Source of the DNA: Steinernema hermaphroditum
Taxonomy: Eukaryota; Nematoda; Chromadorea; Rhabditida; Steinernematidae
Assembly: GCA_030435675.1 (NCBI GenBank)
Contig: CM059623.1
Span: 13,672,092 to 13,736,091 of the forward strand
Reading direction: 5' to 3'
Length of the DNA stretch: 64,000 nt
Under the pieces are notes generated by a model, which saw only the letters and a list, made by a program, of their open reading frames with translations, did no database searches and was not told the DNA's origin. The stretch's first letter is position 1; each line of letters begins with the position of its first letter. Below, in pieces: positions 45,220 to 55,135 of this stretch. Both the position numbers and the translations under genes were made by a program.

Positions 45220-46146
45220 TTATACAAACAGAATTCCGAGAGTTGTCGTATTTGGGAGAGCAAGCAGTTCTCCAACATCTGCGCTCTGTCCTCGAAGCTC
45301 AAAGTAAACGTAAAACTTAAACATATCTTCTGGAGTGACAGGATATGAGCAAATGTAAGCACTGGACGGCTTTTTGAACAACGTGTTAGGATAGTACTGA
45401 TGCTGCATCTCGACTTTCTCGCTGTCTTCCTTGGGGCAGAGCTGTAGGTGCTCTTTCAGAAGTTGGGCAACAGTAGAACACTCGTAAAGGAAATGGATGT
45501 CCTTGCCAGAGATACATTCTCTGTTCTCAAAACTGAACTTGAGAAGCTCAGCCAGCGGAGCGCTGTCAAGCAACCATACGGTTTTGAATTGCTTTCGACA
45601 AAGAAGAACTTTGACCAGTTCGACTAGACGATCTTCAAACGCCTCCGTGTGAAGAACCAAGGTGATCAGGCTTCCTTTCTCGGCCAGCTTCTTGCACCGA
45701 TCAAATGCCGTATCATCAAGTTTTGTGTGTATTTCCAGCCCTGTCAGTCCTCTCCAGGAGCACGCCCATTCGAACCAAGCCTTGCCGAAAGTGGGACCCA
45801 TCAACAGTAGGCAGTATATAGCGCAGCGCTGTCGAATACGTTCAATGATTTTCCGGTCGATTTGTTCGCTGTCGTCATCGAAAAGATTAACGGAGACCTC
45901 GGCAAAGCTGTCAGGGACTTCGTTTTCCAGCTCGACGTTGCTATAGAAGCGTTCGTCTGTTATTTGGCCGCCGTTTACGCCGACAGCGAGCGCGTAGCAG
46001 CAGTTTTCAATCATGTGCTTCGCGAAAGAACCAAACCTACCCGACAGTTCTTGGAATTTACGGGGCAAGTACGATCTTTCACCTCTGGCTGTTGAGATCG
46101 CTAGGCGGTGCAAAGACTCATAGAAATTGTAGGGCAAAGAGTTCAT
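45220..46146 (-). CDS. MNxLP-family protein, complete copy
   Basis: A single-exon frame of 308 residues from the ATG at 46146 (MNSLPYNFYES) to the stop at 45220-45222. No signal peptide or transmembrane segment is visible. The protein is a mix of leucine-rich helices and beta-like stretches, ending LGILFV. The family is repeated in this window (1-738, 29.2-30.1 kb, 30.3-30.8 kb), which shows expansion. The N-terminal pattern recalls the F-box-like or B30-like start seen in expanded nematode families, but I see no clear F-box, so function stays open. Confidence 0.8.
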   Translation of the reverse strand: MNSLPYNFYESLHRLAISTARGERSYLPRKFQELSGRFGSFAKHMIENCCYALAVGVNGGQITDERFYSNVELENEVPDSFAEVSVNLFDDDSEQIDRKIIERIRQRCAIYCLLLMGPTFGKAWFEWACSWRGLTGLEIHTKLDDTAFDRCKKLAEKGSLITLVLHTEAFEDRLVELVKVLLCRKQFKTVWLLDSAPLAELLKFSFENRECISGKDIHFLYECSTVAQLLKEHLQLCPKEDSEKVEMQHQYYPNTLFKKPSSAYICSYPVTPEDMFKFYVYFELRGQSADVGELLALPNTTTLGILFV

Positions 46147-46251
46147 GTTGTTTGTGAAGCGTTTGAGTTGGGATTCTGCATCATATTAATGCTGGTAAAG
46201 CGGCACATAATCAGCATCGCTATCAGAGCTCGAGTTTTATTTGTAAGGTGT

Positions 46252-46267
46252 GGCCCTAACGAGGGCC
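46252..46267 (-). terminator. Histone 3' stem-loop of H2B
   Basis: The minus strand reads GGCCCTCGTTAGGGCC after the H2B stop: a 6-bp stem with a 4-nt loop, the processing signal of replication-dependent histone mRNAs. Confidence 0.92.
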
Positions 46268-46309
46268 GTTGGGATAGAAAGAAGTGGTGCTGGTCGTCTC
46301 AACGCCGAA

Positions 46310-46681
46310 TTACTTGGCGCTGGTGTACTTGGTGACGGCCTTGGTGCCCTCGGAGACGGCGTGCTTGGCCAACTCTCCGGGTAGGATGAGGCGGACGGCG
46401 GTCTGGATCTCGCGGGAGGCGATGGTGGAGCGCTTGTTGTAGTGCGCCAGCTTGGAGGCCTCGCCGGCGATGCGCTCGAAGACGTCGTTGACGAACGAGT
46501 TCATGATGGACATCGCCTTCGAGGAGATGCCGGTGTCGGGGTGCACCTGCTTGAGCACGCGGTACACGTAGACGGAATAGCTCTCCTTGCGCGACTTCCT
46601 CTTCTTCTTGTCGCCGGGGCGGGTGGCCTTCTGGCTCTTCGCGGCCTTCTTGGCTCCTTTGGCGGACGGTTTGGGGGGCAT
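46310..46681 (-). CDS. Histone H2B
   Basis: Core nucleosome histone of 123 residues without introns. It starts [13 protein letters not shown], close to nematode H2B. The histone fold ([40 protein letters not shown]) and C-terminal helix ([20 protein letters not shown]) are intact. The lysine for H2B ubiquitination in AVTKYTSAK is kept. It is divergent from H2A with a shared promoter of 179 bp and ends in a stem-loop. Confidence 0.97.
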   Translation of the reverse strand: MPPKPSAKGAKKAAKSQKATRPGDKKKRKSRKESYSVYVYRVLKQVHPDTGISSKAMSIMNSFVNDVFERIAGEASKLAHYNKRSTIASREIQTAVRLILPGELAKHAVSEGTKAVTKYTSAK

Positions 46682-46860
46682 GGCAGCAGCAGCACACGAC
46701 TATTCACGAGTGAATGATGGTGAGGAGGCCGTGTGGAGGCCGCTTTTATGCGACCCGAGCGGGGCGCGAGAGGCGCCGCCCCCTCGCCCCGAACGCGTCC
46801 CTAAAAGACGCGCCTTTTGCCGGGAAGGCCACTCTCAGTGACTCTCATAGTTGTGTCGCC
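46682..46860. promoter_or_regulatory. Divergent H2B/H2A promoter
   Basis: GC-rich 179-bp spacer. A TATA-like CATAAAAG on the minus strand at about 46743-46750 faces H2B. CTAAAAGA at about 46801 may serve H2A. The arrangement is typical of paired replication-dependent histone genes. Confidence 0.7.
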
Positions 46861-47244
46861 ATGTCTGGACGCGGAAAGGGCGGAAAAGCGAAGACCTCGG
46901 GCAAGTCGAAGACGCGTTCCTCGCGCGCCGGCCTCCAGTTCCCCGTCGGTCGTCTCCACCGTATGCTCCGCAAGGGCAACTACGCTGAGCGCGTCGGCGC
47001 TGGAGCGCCCGTCTACTTGGCCGCCGTGCTCGAGTATCTCGCCGCCGAAGTGCTCGAGTTGGCCGGCAACGCCGCCCGCGATAACAAGAAGACGCGCATC
47101 AACCCGCGCCATCTTCAACTCGCCGTCCGCAACGACGAAGAACTCAACAAACTCCTCTCCGGGGTGACCATCGCCCAGGGCGGTGTCCTCCCCAACATCC
47201 AGGCCTCGCTTCTTCCCAAGAAGGCCGCCGACGACAAGGAGTAA
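46861..47244 (+). CDS. Histone H2A
   Basis: Core histone of 127 residues without introns: [20 protein letters not shown], the [19 protein letters not shown] helix, the acidic-patch segment [10 protein letters not shown] and [13 protein letters not shown]. The C-terminus (ADDKE) has no SQ[ED] motif, so it is not an H2A.X form, and the acidic patch and loop 1 are those of canonical H2A. It is followed by a histone stem-loop. Confidence 0.97.
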   Translation: MSGRGKGGKAKTSGKSKTRSSRAGLQFPVGRLHRMLRKGNYAERVGAGAPVYLAAVLEYLAAEVLELAGNAARDNKKTRINPRHLQLAVRNDEELNKLLSGVTIAQGGVLPNIQASLLPKKAADDKE

Positions 47245-47279
47245 ACGTACTTCTCGAACATCTCCACAACCAACCCAAC

Positions 47280-47295
47280 GGCCCTCTTTAGGGCC
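47280..47295 (+). terminator. Histone 3' stem-loop of H2A
   Basis: GGCCCTCTTTAGGGCC, 36 bases after the H2A stop; perfect 6-bp stem and 4-nt loop, with the usual CAAC-type 5' flank. Confidence 0.93.
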
Positions 47296-48606
47296 ACAGA
47301 TCCTCCATAGAACTGACCACATTCCCATTTCGTCAGACCCTAGGGGTAAAGTCTTTCCAGCTAGCGCTGGTTTGAGTTTAAGAAGTGCCAGCCTAGACGT
47401 CACGTCACCGCATCAAGCAAGAAAGAACATCAAGCATGGTGTAGAGTGTTCGTTCTGGAACATTCCATTCCAGACTCTGTCTGTCTGGCAGACAGCTTCC
47501 GCCACCGCTCTCACCCACCACTCATTCATTCGTTCTCTCTCATCGCTACGGGCCGGTTCGCTCACTCGCTCACAGTGAGCTTCTGGTTAAGGTACGAACT
47601 GTTCAGCTTCTTGATCTTGTTTTTGCGCTTATTGCTTTGTTTACCACATTATGCTGCATGTTGCGTGATCTTGGAATAGGAGCTGCTGCTCAGCTCTTTC
47701 ACTCGCGTTTCAAATTTTGAAGGTCGGATGCACTCATATCGAAAAGCTGTGTATCTAACCGTGCCAGTGATTGCAATCTTTCCGTCTTGAATCCATCTAC
47801 CGGCGCACTTTCTATGGTTTGGCCAGTTCAACCGCTCTTCGAATGATAGGGCTCCGTAGACGTCTGAAAGAGACTGAAGAGGCAGTTTTGCAGCGAAGTT
47901 CTCGAGCTTTCTATTGCCGACTCTGTCTGGCAGACAGCTTCTGCAACCACTCGGTCAGACTTGTTCTCTGTGGTTCACGGTCACTTTTGGATTTTTTGCG
48001 TTTTGCTGTGATTTTGGTGTTGGTGATTCTAGATTTCGCATAATGGTTCAATGTGTTCATCTTTTCTGTTTCAGACGCCTGATCGTCAAAGTGCTCTGTC
48101 GCGGGATCTGTTCCCCAAGTTCTCGCGGACTCCCAGCTTCCCATATACGTTCCCGGTTTGTCGAAGGCGCTACGAAGACTCCTTTTGTTGACTTGCTGTT
48201 GCGTTTGACTACCGTAATAAAGCATAGTATTTGAAGATTCTGTGTTTGATGTGTTCACAGGTACTCCGTTCTCAAGTACGACGTTAGTCGGTGAGGTGAG
48301 AGGTGCAATACATCTCATCAGAATTCATCAAATGGCAGTCAACGATGAATCACGCGCCAATTTCTAAGATTAGATAAGTGTGAGTTCGCGCCACAGAAGA
48401 AGTTCGAATCGATTTCGCACCTCTCAAGTTCAATAGCCTGTTTTGGCGCCAAAACTGACGGAGGAAACTAATCAATGCTCCTCGGCGATAGAGATGATAT
48501 GACTTTCAGAGGCTACTTGAGAGTTTGCATGTTCTTGCCATAATGTTAAAGTGTGGGGATTTTGTAGTAAGTATTTACTTCTGATCCGGTTTTATTTGTG
48601 AGATGT
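47296..48606. other. Spacer between the two histone pairs
   Basis: 1.3 kb without a histone gene. The central part is the duplicated unit described separately. 48241-48606 shows nothing recognisable. Confidence 0.5.
47455..48240 (+). repeat. Duplicated spliced unit, left copy
   Basis: Two blocks match the reverse complement of 49735-50110. Block 1 is 47455-47600, from ATTCCAGACTCTGTCTGTC to the donor-like region GTTAAGGTACG. Block 2 is about 47990-48240, with TTTCTGTTTCAG|ACGCCTGATC and then AATAAA near 48213. About 390 bp of extra sequence, including a second partial copy of block 1 at 47921-47960, lies between them. It looks like a transcribed unit with two exons and a poly(A) signal. Block 2 keeps one open frame (TPDRQSALSRDLF...TFPVCRR) in both copies. 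No start codon is secure, so I do not call a CDS. Confidence 0.65.
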
Positions 48607-48622
48607 GGCCCTAAGGAGGGCC
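48607..48622 (-). terminator. Histone 3' stem-loop of H3
   Basis: The minus strand reads GGCCCTCCTTAGGGCC after the H3 stop; perfect 6-bp stem and 4-nt loop. Confidence 0.93.
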
Positions 48623-48657
48623 GTTGGGATACTAGACGGACGTTACACGCCTAGAAC

Positions 48658-49550
<893 letters not shown>

Positions 49551-49582
49551 GTCGACTCTCTTCGCTCCAAACTAAATCCAAC

Positions 49583-49598
49583 GGCCCTCCTTAGGGCC
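49583..49598 (+). terminator. Histone 3' stem-loop of H4
   Basis: GGCCCTCCTTAGGGCC, 33 bases after the H4 stop; the fourth matching hairpin of the cluster. Confidence 0.93.
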
Positions 49599-49734
49599 AC
49601 ATATCTTGTATGAAACTGACTGTCAGGGGAACTCTGGATGATGGGGATCGTTCGAGGTCTCACAGAAGATGTATTAAAATGACACGAGGTCGCCAATCGC
49701 TTATCAGGTAGACGCAAACGCAAAATCTTCAAAC

Positions 49735-50110
49735 ACAATATTTATTATGAAGTCGAAAGCAGCAGCAGGTCAACAAAGGGAGTCTTCTTGCAGCCTTCGA
49801 CAAACAGGGAACGTATATGGGAAGCTGGGAGTCCGCGAGAACTTGGGGAACAGATCCCGCGACAGAGCACTTTGACGATCAGGCGTCTGAAACAGAAAAG
49901 ATGAGCACATTGAACCATTATACGAAATCTAGAATCACCGACACCAAAATCGCAGAAAAATGCTAACCAGTGCGTACCTCAAACTAACCAGAAGCTCACT
50001 ATGAGCGAATGAGCGAACCGGCCCGTAGCGATGAGAGAGAACGAATGAATGAGTGGTGAGTGAGGGTGGCGGCGAAAGCCGTCTGCCAGACAGACAGAGT
50101 CTGGAATGGA
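49735..50110 (-). repeat. Duplicated spliced unit, right copy
   Basis: The compact form of the unit at 47455-48240, on the opposite strand. Exon-like block 1 runs from about 50110 to 49985, then a short intron-like piece (GTTAGT or GTACGC to TTTCTGTTTCAG), then block 2 from about 49888 with AATAAA near 49738. Both copies surround H3/H4 as an inverted pair. Block 1 has the same open frame as the left copy, and joining at GTTAGT keeps it in frame with block 2, but no ATG is secure. Confidence 0.65.
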
Positions 50111-50358
50111 AAGGTCGAGAACGATTTGCGGTGTATCAATGTATTTACATGTACAGTCATCTGGAAAAAGAGTCCGATTTTCTTAAAAGTGTGGAGCAAG
50201 AATGGCCTCCAACCGAATCGGATCAGTAGCTGATTTTGCTTATCTAACGTAACACCACATGGTAAACATTAGTGCACTCCAGCGATCATCTTGTCACTGC
50301 TCTTAGTGTTGTCTACATAAGAGTCACTATCCAGAAGGTCGGCCTTCATATGCCAACG
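50111..50358. other. Intergenic, no gene seen
   Basis: Spacer between the duplicated unit and the first TIL gene. No clear TATA box before the TIL gene was found here. Confidence 0.45.
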
Positions 50359-50681
50359 ATGCACTCCTTCCACTACTTCGCTCTCTTCTTTATTGTCTTC
50401 GTCGTTCTCGAAGCTGCTCGGGATCCCCCAAAAAAGAGTAAGCTTGCCCTCAGAAATCATACTGAACACTTTTAGAATGTGGTGCTCATGAAGTCTGGGC
50501 ACTCGGCTGCCCTGAGTACGAACGAACCTGTAAGAATCGCCACGGACTGTCTACCATTGGAGAGAAGATCCATCGCAAATGTGGCGAAGGATGCTTTTGT
50601 AGTGCATCGTATCTCCGTCACGAGGGTAAATGCATCAAACCCGACCTCTGTCCCAAGAAGACCTTCGCGCTCTTCAATTGA
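50359..50681 (+). CDS. Secreted TIL-type protease-inhibitor-like protein (8 Cys)
   Basis: Exons 50359-50437 and 50476-50681, 94 residues, with a 38-nt intron. I chose the second of two nearby ATGs because it aligns with the start of the paralogue at 51952. The first 20 residues are a signal peptide (FHYFALFFIVFVVLEA). The mature part has a TIL pattern, CG...C...C...C, CGEGCFC, KC and LC, but only eight cysteines against the usual ten. TIL domains typically inhibit serine proteases in the extracellular space. The last 30 codons and the 3'UTR are almost identical to the paralogue; the middle is very different. Confidence 0.78.
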
Positions 50682-50940
50682 TCATTCTTCTTTATGCACT
50701 GAACCCTCTCTATGCATATGTATACTGTTTTTCATATATCATCCTTTTAAATAAACAGAACACAGGGCTTTTCCCTTCCCACCGATGTTAATTCGTTTCT
50801 CACTGGTCTTTCCCAATTTATCCAGCATATGCTTGAAGAACATCTGGTATCCGGATCATGATCTACCAGGCCACATCTCTATCAAGCACGAACATTGTGC
50901 AGCAAAACAAGCGCGCTCTAAGCATATATTTAAGCATATA

Positions 50941-51430
50941 CAGGGTGGCCCAAAAGAAATGCAACTTTTAAAACAGCCATATCTCGGCGAAAAATGCGCG
51001 GATTTTCATGAAACTTTATGAGCACAATCAAAACGAGGTGAAAAAACGTATTATCACAACAGGTGCTTGAAATGGCCGCCTTTTGCGGCAATACAGGCTT
51101 CAAGTCGCTTCTTGAAGGTCTTGACGATGGTCGCACAGGTGTCTTCGCTCAATTCGTCCCACGCTTTTTGAATAGTGCACTTGAGGGACTCCAAGTTGGC
51201 ACATTTTGAAGCGCTTACCTTGCTCTCCAAGATGCTCCAAACCGAAAAGGAGTTAAGGTCCGGCGAGCTCGAGGGCCAAGATGATTTGTCCCAGAACTTG
51301 GGAGAGATGGTCTTGCAGAGAGCCATCGTTGATTTCGATCCGTGGGACGGAGCCCAATCTTGTTGTAGGATCCAGAAAAATGCGAAAAAATCTGAATAAA
51401 AAAAAGCTGCATTTCTTTTGGGCCACCCTG
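50941..51430 (-). mobile_element. 490-bp internally deleted mariner
   Basis: Perfect inverted ends of 23 bp (CAGGGTGGCCCAAAAGAAAT...), flanked by TA at 50939-50940 and 51431-51432. The minus strand keeps only the C-terminal third of a transposase: QQDWAPSHG with the second Asp and SPDLN. Three residues, including the expected third Asp, are missing, and it ends AAKGGHFKHLL. The N-terminal half is gone, so it is a non-autonomous derivative. Confidence 0.9.
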
Positions 51431-51951
51431 TACATATATTTAAGTACATGGTAAATTGGGAACTCGTTTCTACCGGTGAGAAACGGATGTGTTCTCGGTG
51501 AGAAACAGATAATACACCTTTTTTACTATGCCTAGAGTGCGCATAGGCCGCTGATATTTTGCAGGAGTAATACATTCATGTAGTAGTTTCGGCATATTAC
51601 CCGTTTTTCACCGATGCGACATTCGTTTCTCGCAGGTAGAAACGAGTCCCCATTAGGGTACCAAATTTTAGTCGAGACGCCTGGGGGCACCTTTAAATGT
51701 TTCATTGTCAGAATAAGTGTACGCCATAGCGATTAGAACATGTACTTTACTATTTTTGGGAGAAAAGTGAAAAAAGAAGTACAGATCCTTAAGTGTTTGT
51801 TGTCGCCACAGGAAGTACAGTGATAACAGTACAGCTTATGTGTATTCATCAAATGTCACCTATCAAAATTGTACTTTTCCACGTGTTTATATCTTGAATT
51901 GTAACGGTATAAAAGCGACTCTCGCCAAGTCACAACATCGACCCAACTACG
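51431..51951. other. Intergenic upstream of the second TIL gene
   Basis: A TATA box, GTATAAAAGC, lies at about 51906-51915, about 40 bases before the ATG. Nothing else recognised. Confidence 0.6.
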
Positions 51952-52267
51952 ATGAAGTCCTTCTACTTCTTGGCTCTCCTTCTCCTCGTCTCCGTCGCTT
52001 TCTCGGCCGCCAAGAAGGCTCCCGTCCTAAGTAAGGTCGTCTTTACCTTCTTAAAATGACAACAATCTCTTAGAATGTGGTGAGAACGAACTCCGCTACT
52101 GCGCCGGCTGTGAACGGACATGTAGCACCGCCCGAGGACCTTGGAAGTGCGACGCGCCGAACCCTTGTAAGCCGGCATGTGTTTGCTTCCGTAGCTACGT
52201 CCGCCATAACGGAAAGTGCATCAAACCCGACCTCTGTCCCAAGAAGACCTTCTCGCTCTTCAATTGA
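51952..52267 (+). CDS. Secreted TIL-type protease-inhibitor-like protein (10 Cys)
   Basis: Exons 51952-52030 and 52074-52267, 90 residues, with a 43-nt intron. Residues 1-19 are a signal peptide (MKSFYFLALLLLVSVAFSA). The mature part shows the full ten-cysteine trypsin-inhibitor-like pattern, CGENE..YC..CERTC, WKC, NPC, PACVCF, GKC and DLCP. Such proteins usually block serine proteases in body fluid or in secretions. The reactive-site loop would lie around the fifth cysteine (GPWKCDAPN). A TATA box is about 40 bp upstream. It has a paralogue at 50359 and a pseudogene at 52882. Confidence 0.85.
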
Positions 52268-52881
52268 TCATTCTTCTTTGTGCACTGAACCTGCTCTATA
52301 TGCCATTTTTTGTATAGACCCTTTCAAAATAAAGTAAGTGAGCAATCTTTTTCCAAAAGCTGACTATTTTTCAAGTATGAAAACGTATGGAAACTGTATC
52401 TGAAGCTAAAGAAGGACAAGCACCATTCGACAAAGTTCATAAGTTCGGGCCGGGGCTAGGCCGGCGTTGAATCAAGTGTGCACTTAACCATGGCCAATAA
52501 AGAAAATGACCAAAAAGTGTCACAATGGATAACAAAAATACAGAAAAATGAGATAGGCCCCGGGCCGAAAAAGCACGAACGGCACGAAAGACAGGCATGA
52601 ACGCGAACAAAGTAGTCTAAGTAGTTTCTTTCTGGACTTATCAACTTTGATCATTTCTACTCACTGAAAACAACCCTCGAAAGTGTCCGCCGAGATACTT
52701 GACATTTAACGCCTGCACTTTCTGTTCTTAACATTCGTCATTGATAAAGGAATATTTTGACTTCATTTTAACTTGAAAATAGTCCTAAACCACACCCTTA
52801 ATGCACTTCTACTCATCTTTATACCGAAACCAAGCCCTATAAAAAAAACACCGATGGAGAGACAACATCGAACCACCAACG
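52268..52881. other. Intergenic, no gene seen
   Basis: An AATAAA near 52328 ends the TIL gene. CTATAAAAAA near 52838 is the old promoter box of the next pseudogene. Confidence 0.5.
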
Positions 52882-53183
52882 ATGAAGTCCTTCTACTTTT
52901 TGGCTGTCCTTCTCCTCACATGCGGTGCTTTCTACGGTCCTTGCTGACAGGCATTCTGAGGAGAATAGTAAGGACTTTATAAAATTCTTTGACTGGTGTA
53001 TGTTCAGATTGCGGCGTAAACGAAGTCCTGATGAATGTGCCTATTGCAAGCGGGAGTGCAAGAATTTGAAGGGGCCTCTCATTTGCAATTACATTGGATG
53101 CGAGCCTGGATGCGACTCGTCACAACGGAAGATGCATCAACATCTCTCGTTGTCCTAAGAAGACGTTCTCGCTTTTCAGTTGA
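52882..53183 (+). pseudogene. TIL-type gene, decayed
   Basis: Starts MKSFYFLAVLLL like its neighbours, then meets a stop after a single-base frame change near 52920. Exon 2 begins near 53007 after TTCAG with CGVNE. It changes frame near the first cysteines (DECAYCKREC) and again near 53112, before a clear family ending, CPKKTFSLFS, at 53183. At least three frame breaks, so it cannot make a TIL protein. Confidence 0.85.
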
Positions 53184-53983
53184 AGATGTAAATAATTTTA
53201 TACGGACAAACCATACAATCACACTTCATTGATGTCGGGCGTCGGGCATTGAAGGGAACATGTGCTCAGCCACGCCATCTCGAGGACGAAGTTCGCCCAC
53301 CGCGTCCGGAAGCACGAGAATGAAGGCCTCTGGACGATCCACCAGGAAGGAGCGCCTTCTAGAGGGGCGTCATGCGTGAAGTGGTCTTCGAGGGGAGGTC
53401 CAAGCACACGTTTCCAACGTCAATGAGTTCTTTCCGATTTTTTTTTTGGACTGTTTGGATCGATCGGATCGGTTAGGTTTGTGGGTTGGTACAGGATTGA
53501 GCCCACATGTTGTGCATACTGTAAATTCCTGTGATACACAATATGTGTGCTCAATTCTGTAGAGGCGAATGCAGCTCCTTGTGAATGATTCACCTTCACG
53601 ATTTCGAAAAAAACGATCTTCCAGGCCCTTGTCGAGGCCGCTTGCTTGAGATAACCACTGACCTAATTTGCGAAAGAGTCGTCAAAGCCGTACTCGAAAA
53701 ACTGACCTGAGAGGTTCTTCCACATCCACGGTATTCTCCAGACTTACTCTCCAGATCCAGATTATCAATTGTTCCGCTTGCTGTGTAACCATATGAGGGG
53801 CGTTGTGTAGGTTTGATCGTTTTAATAACTCACTGATAGGCACAGTATAGTCACAATATAGTCACAGCTTCTAACAATTGTGTCGTGTATGACGTTTACT
53901 GACGTGATGACTGCCCAGATAAGGAACACTTTTAAGACCAATTAGACACTCTATCACTGCAGACGTTCGTCTTCCAATCTACC
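53184..53983. other. Intergenic, no gene seen
   Basis: Between the TIL pseudogene and the C-type lectin. No supported exon. Confidence 0.45.
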
Positions 53984-54485
53984 ATGTTTGCCCACCTACT
54001 CACGGCTCTTTGTCTCCTCTCACTCGGACTCGCCGACCTTCAGTGTAAACCGGGATCCTTCCAAAGCCACGACAGCAAGTCTTGCTTCTACTTCAGTCTT
54101 CAGGCTTACGACTTTTGGACGGCCGAAACGAACTGTCAGTATACGGGGAGTGGAGGACATCTGGCGTCGGTGCACAATAAGTTCGACAACGAACTCCTTG
54201 CGAGTGAGAGCTTTTGTGAAATTCCAAAAAATCTAACGGCCTTTAGAACTCACATACACGACTTACTGGCTGGGAGGAACCGACCAAAACGCTAATCAAA
54301 CGTGGACATGGACCGATAACTCAGATTTCGGCTACAGCTACTGGGCGGCTGGACAAGCAAGACCGGGACAGTACGATAACTGCTTGATAGCCGAAGGAGG
54401 GTCGGGGTTGTGGATTGCAGCCGACTGCATGGCTGGGGCATACTATATTTGTGAGTATGAGGCTGCGAATGTGACTTTTGTTTGA
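53984..54485 (+). CDS. Secreted C-type lectin-like protein
   Basis: Exons 53984-54203 and 54247-54485, 152 residues, with a 43-nt intron. Residues 1-17 are a signal peptide (MFAHLLTALCLLSLGLA). The rest is one C-type lectin-like domain: CKPGSFQSHDSKSCFYFS, AETNCQYTGSGGHLASVHN, YWLGGTDQ and WTWTDNSDF, ending YYICEY. The calcium and sugar motifs EPN or QPD and WND are not present (the region reads ARPGQYDNC and LWIAADC), so classic sugar binding is doubtful. Nematode genomes carry many such secreted proteins, often with roles in immunity. AATAAA lies near 54502. Confidence 0.88.
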
Positions 54486-55135
54486 ATGTTTAAAGGACGT
54501 TAATAAAGGCTTTGACCCTCATGGCTTTTTGGTTACCGAATAATCTTTGAGAGTTATTTTTCAGTGTGTGATGAGTCCAGGTGCTCAATTTATGATTATA
54601 CGATAAATATCAGCAAAAAATCCGCCCCTTTTAGGTGAACAGAACACTCCAAAAGTGAACGGCGACATCAAAAGGGAGAGGTCAGTGACCTGCGTCATCG
54701 CACAGGCACAGCGCGTCGAGACCAACGTCCCAAATTTCGCGCTTTTTTTCCGCTGTTGTTGTTTACGCCTCTCGCCTTCCACAAATCCGTTCACTTCCCT
54801 GAGGCATTTGCAACGTGTGTTCACTGGCAGTGTTGGCGCTAATGGAGTTTTTCAATACCTCTGAGTATATTCCCCCGTTTTTATGCGTTATCACCTATTT
54901 CTCGCTGTTATTTTCAAGTCTCCCTCGTATTTTTCGCCTTATTCATCTTCTGTCTCCTTTTCCGCTGTTCTAGACGTCTGGAAGGGACACATAGACTAAT
55001 AAAACGAGACCGGGGCGTGCAAATGCAGCATCTGTCTGCGAGGTGACTCATTCTCCTTCGAAATCCACGATATGTCGGTCGACTTTCTTCTGTGCTGCCT
55101 GCATCTGGCGATTCGTTTCAGAAACTACTACTAAC
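54486..55135. other. Intergenic, no gene seen
   Basis: Contains the 3' end signal of the lectin gene. CGTTTCAG at about 55114-55121, 15 bases before the SUN-gene ATG, is a likely splice acceptor. Confidence 0.5.

Larger units (their letters stand above)
42545..46146. repeat. Arm 2 of the large inverted duplication
   Basis: Mirror image of 1-8905. Gene B, gene A and the MNxLP gene appear in reverse order and orientation. It lacks about 4.2 kb (arm 1 bases about 1037-5245) and the satellite arrays (arm 1 about 6268-7660). Its outer limit cannot be set, because arm 1 runs off the window at that gene. Confidence 0.85.
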
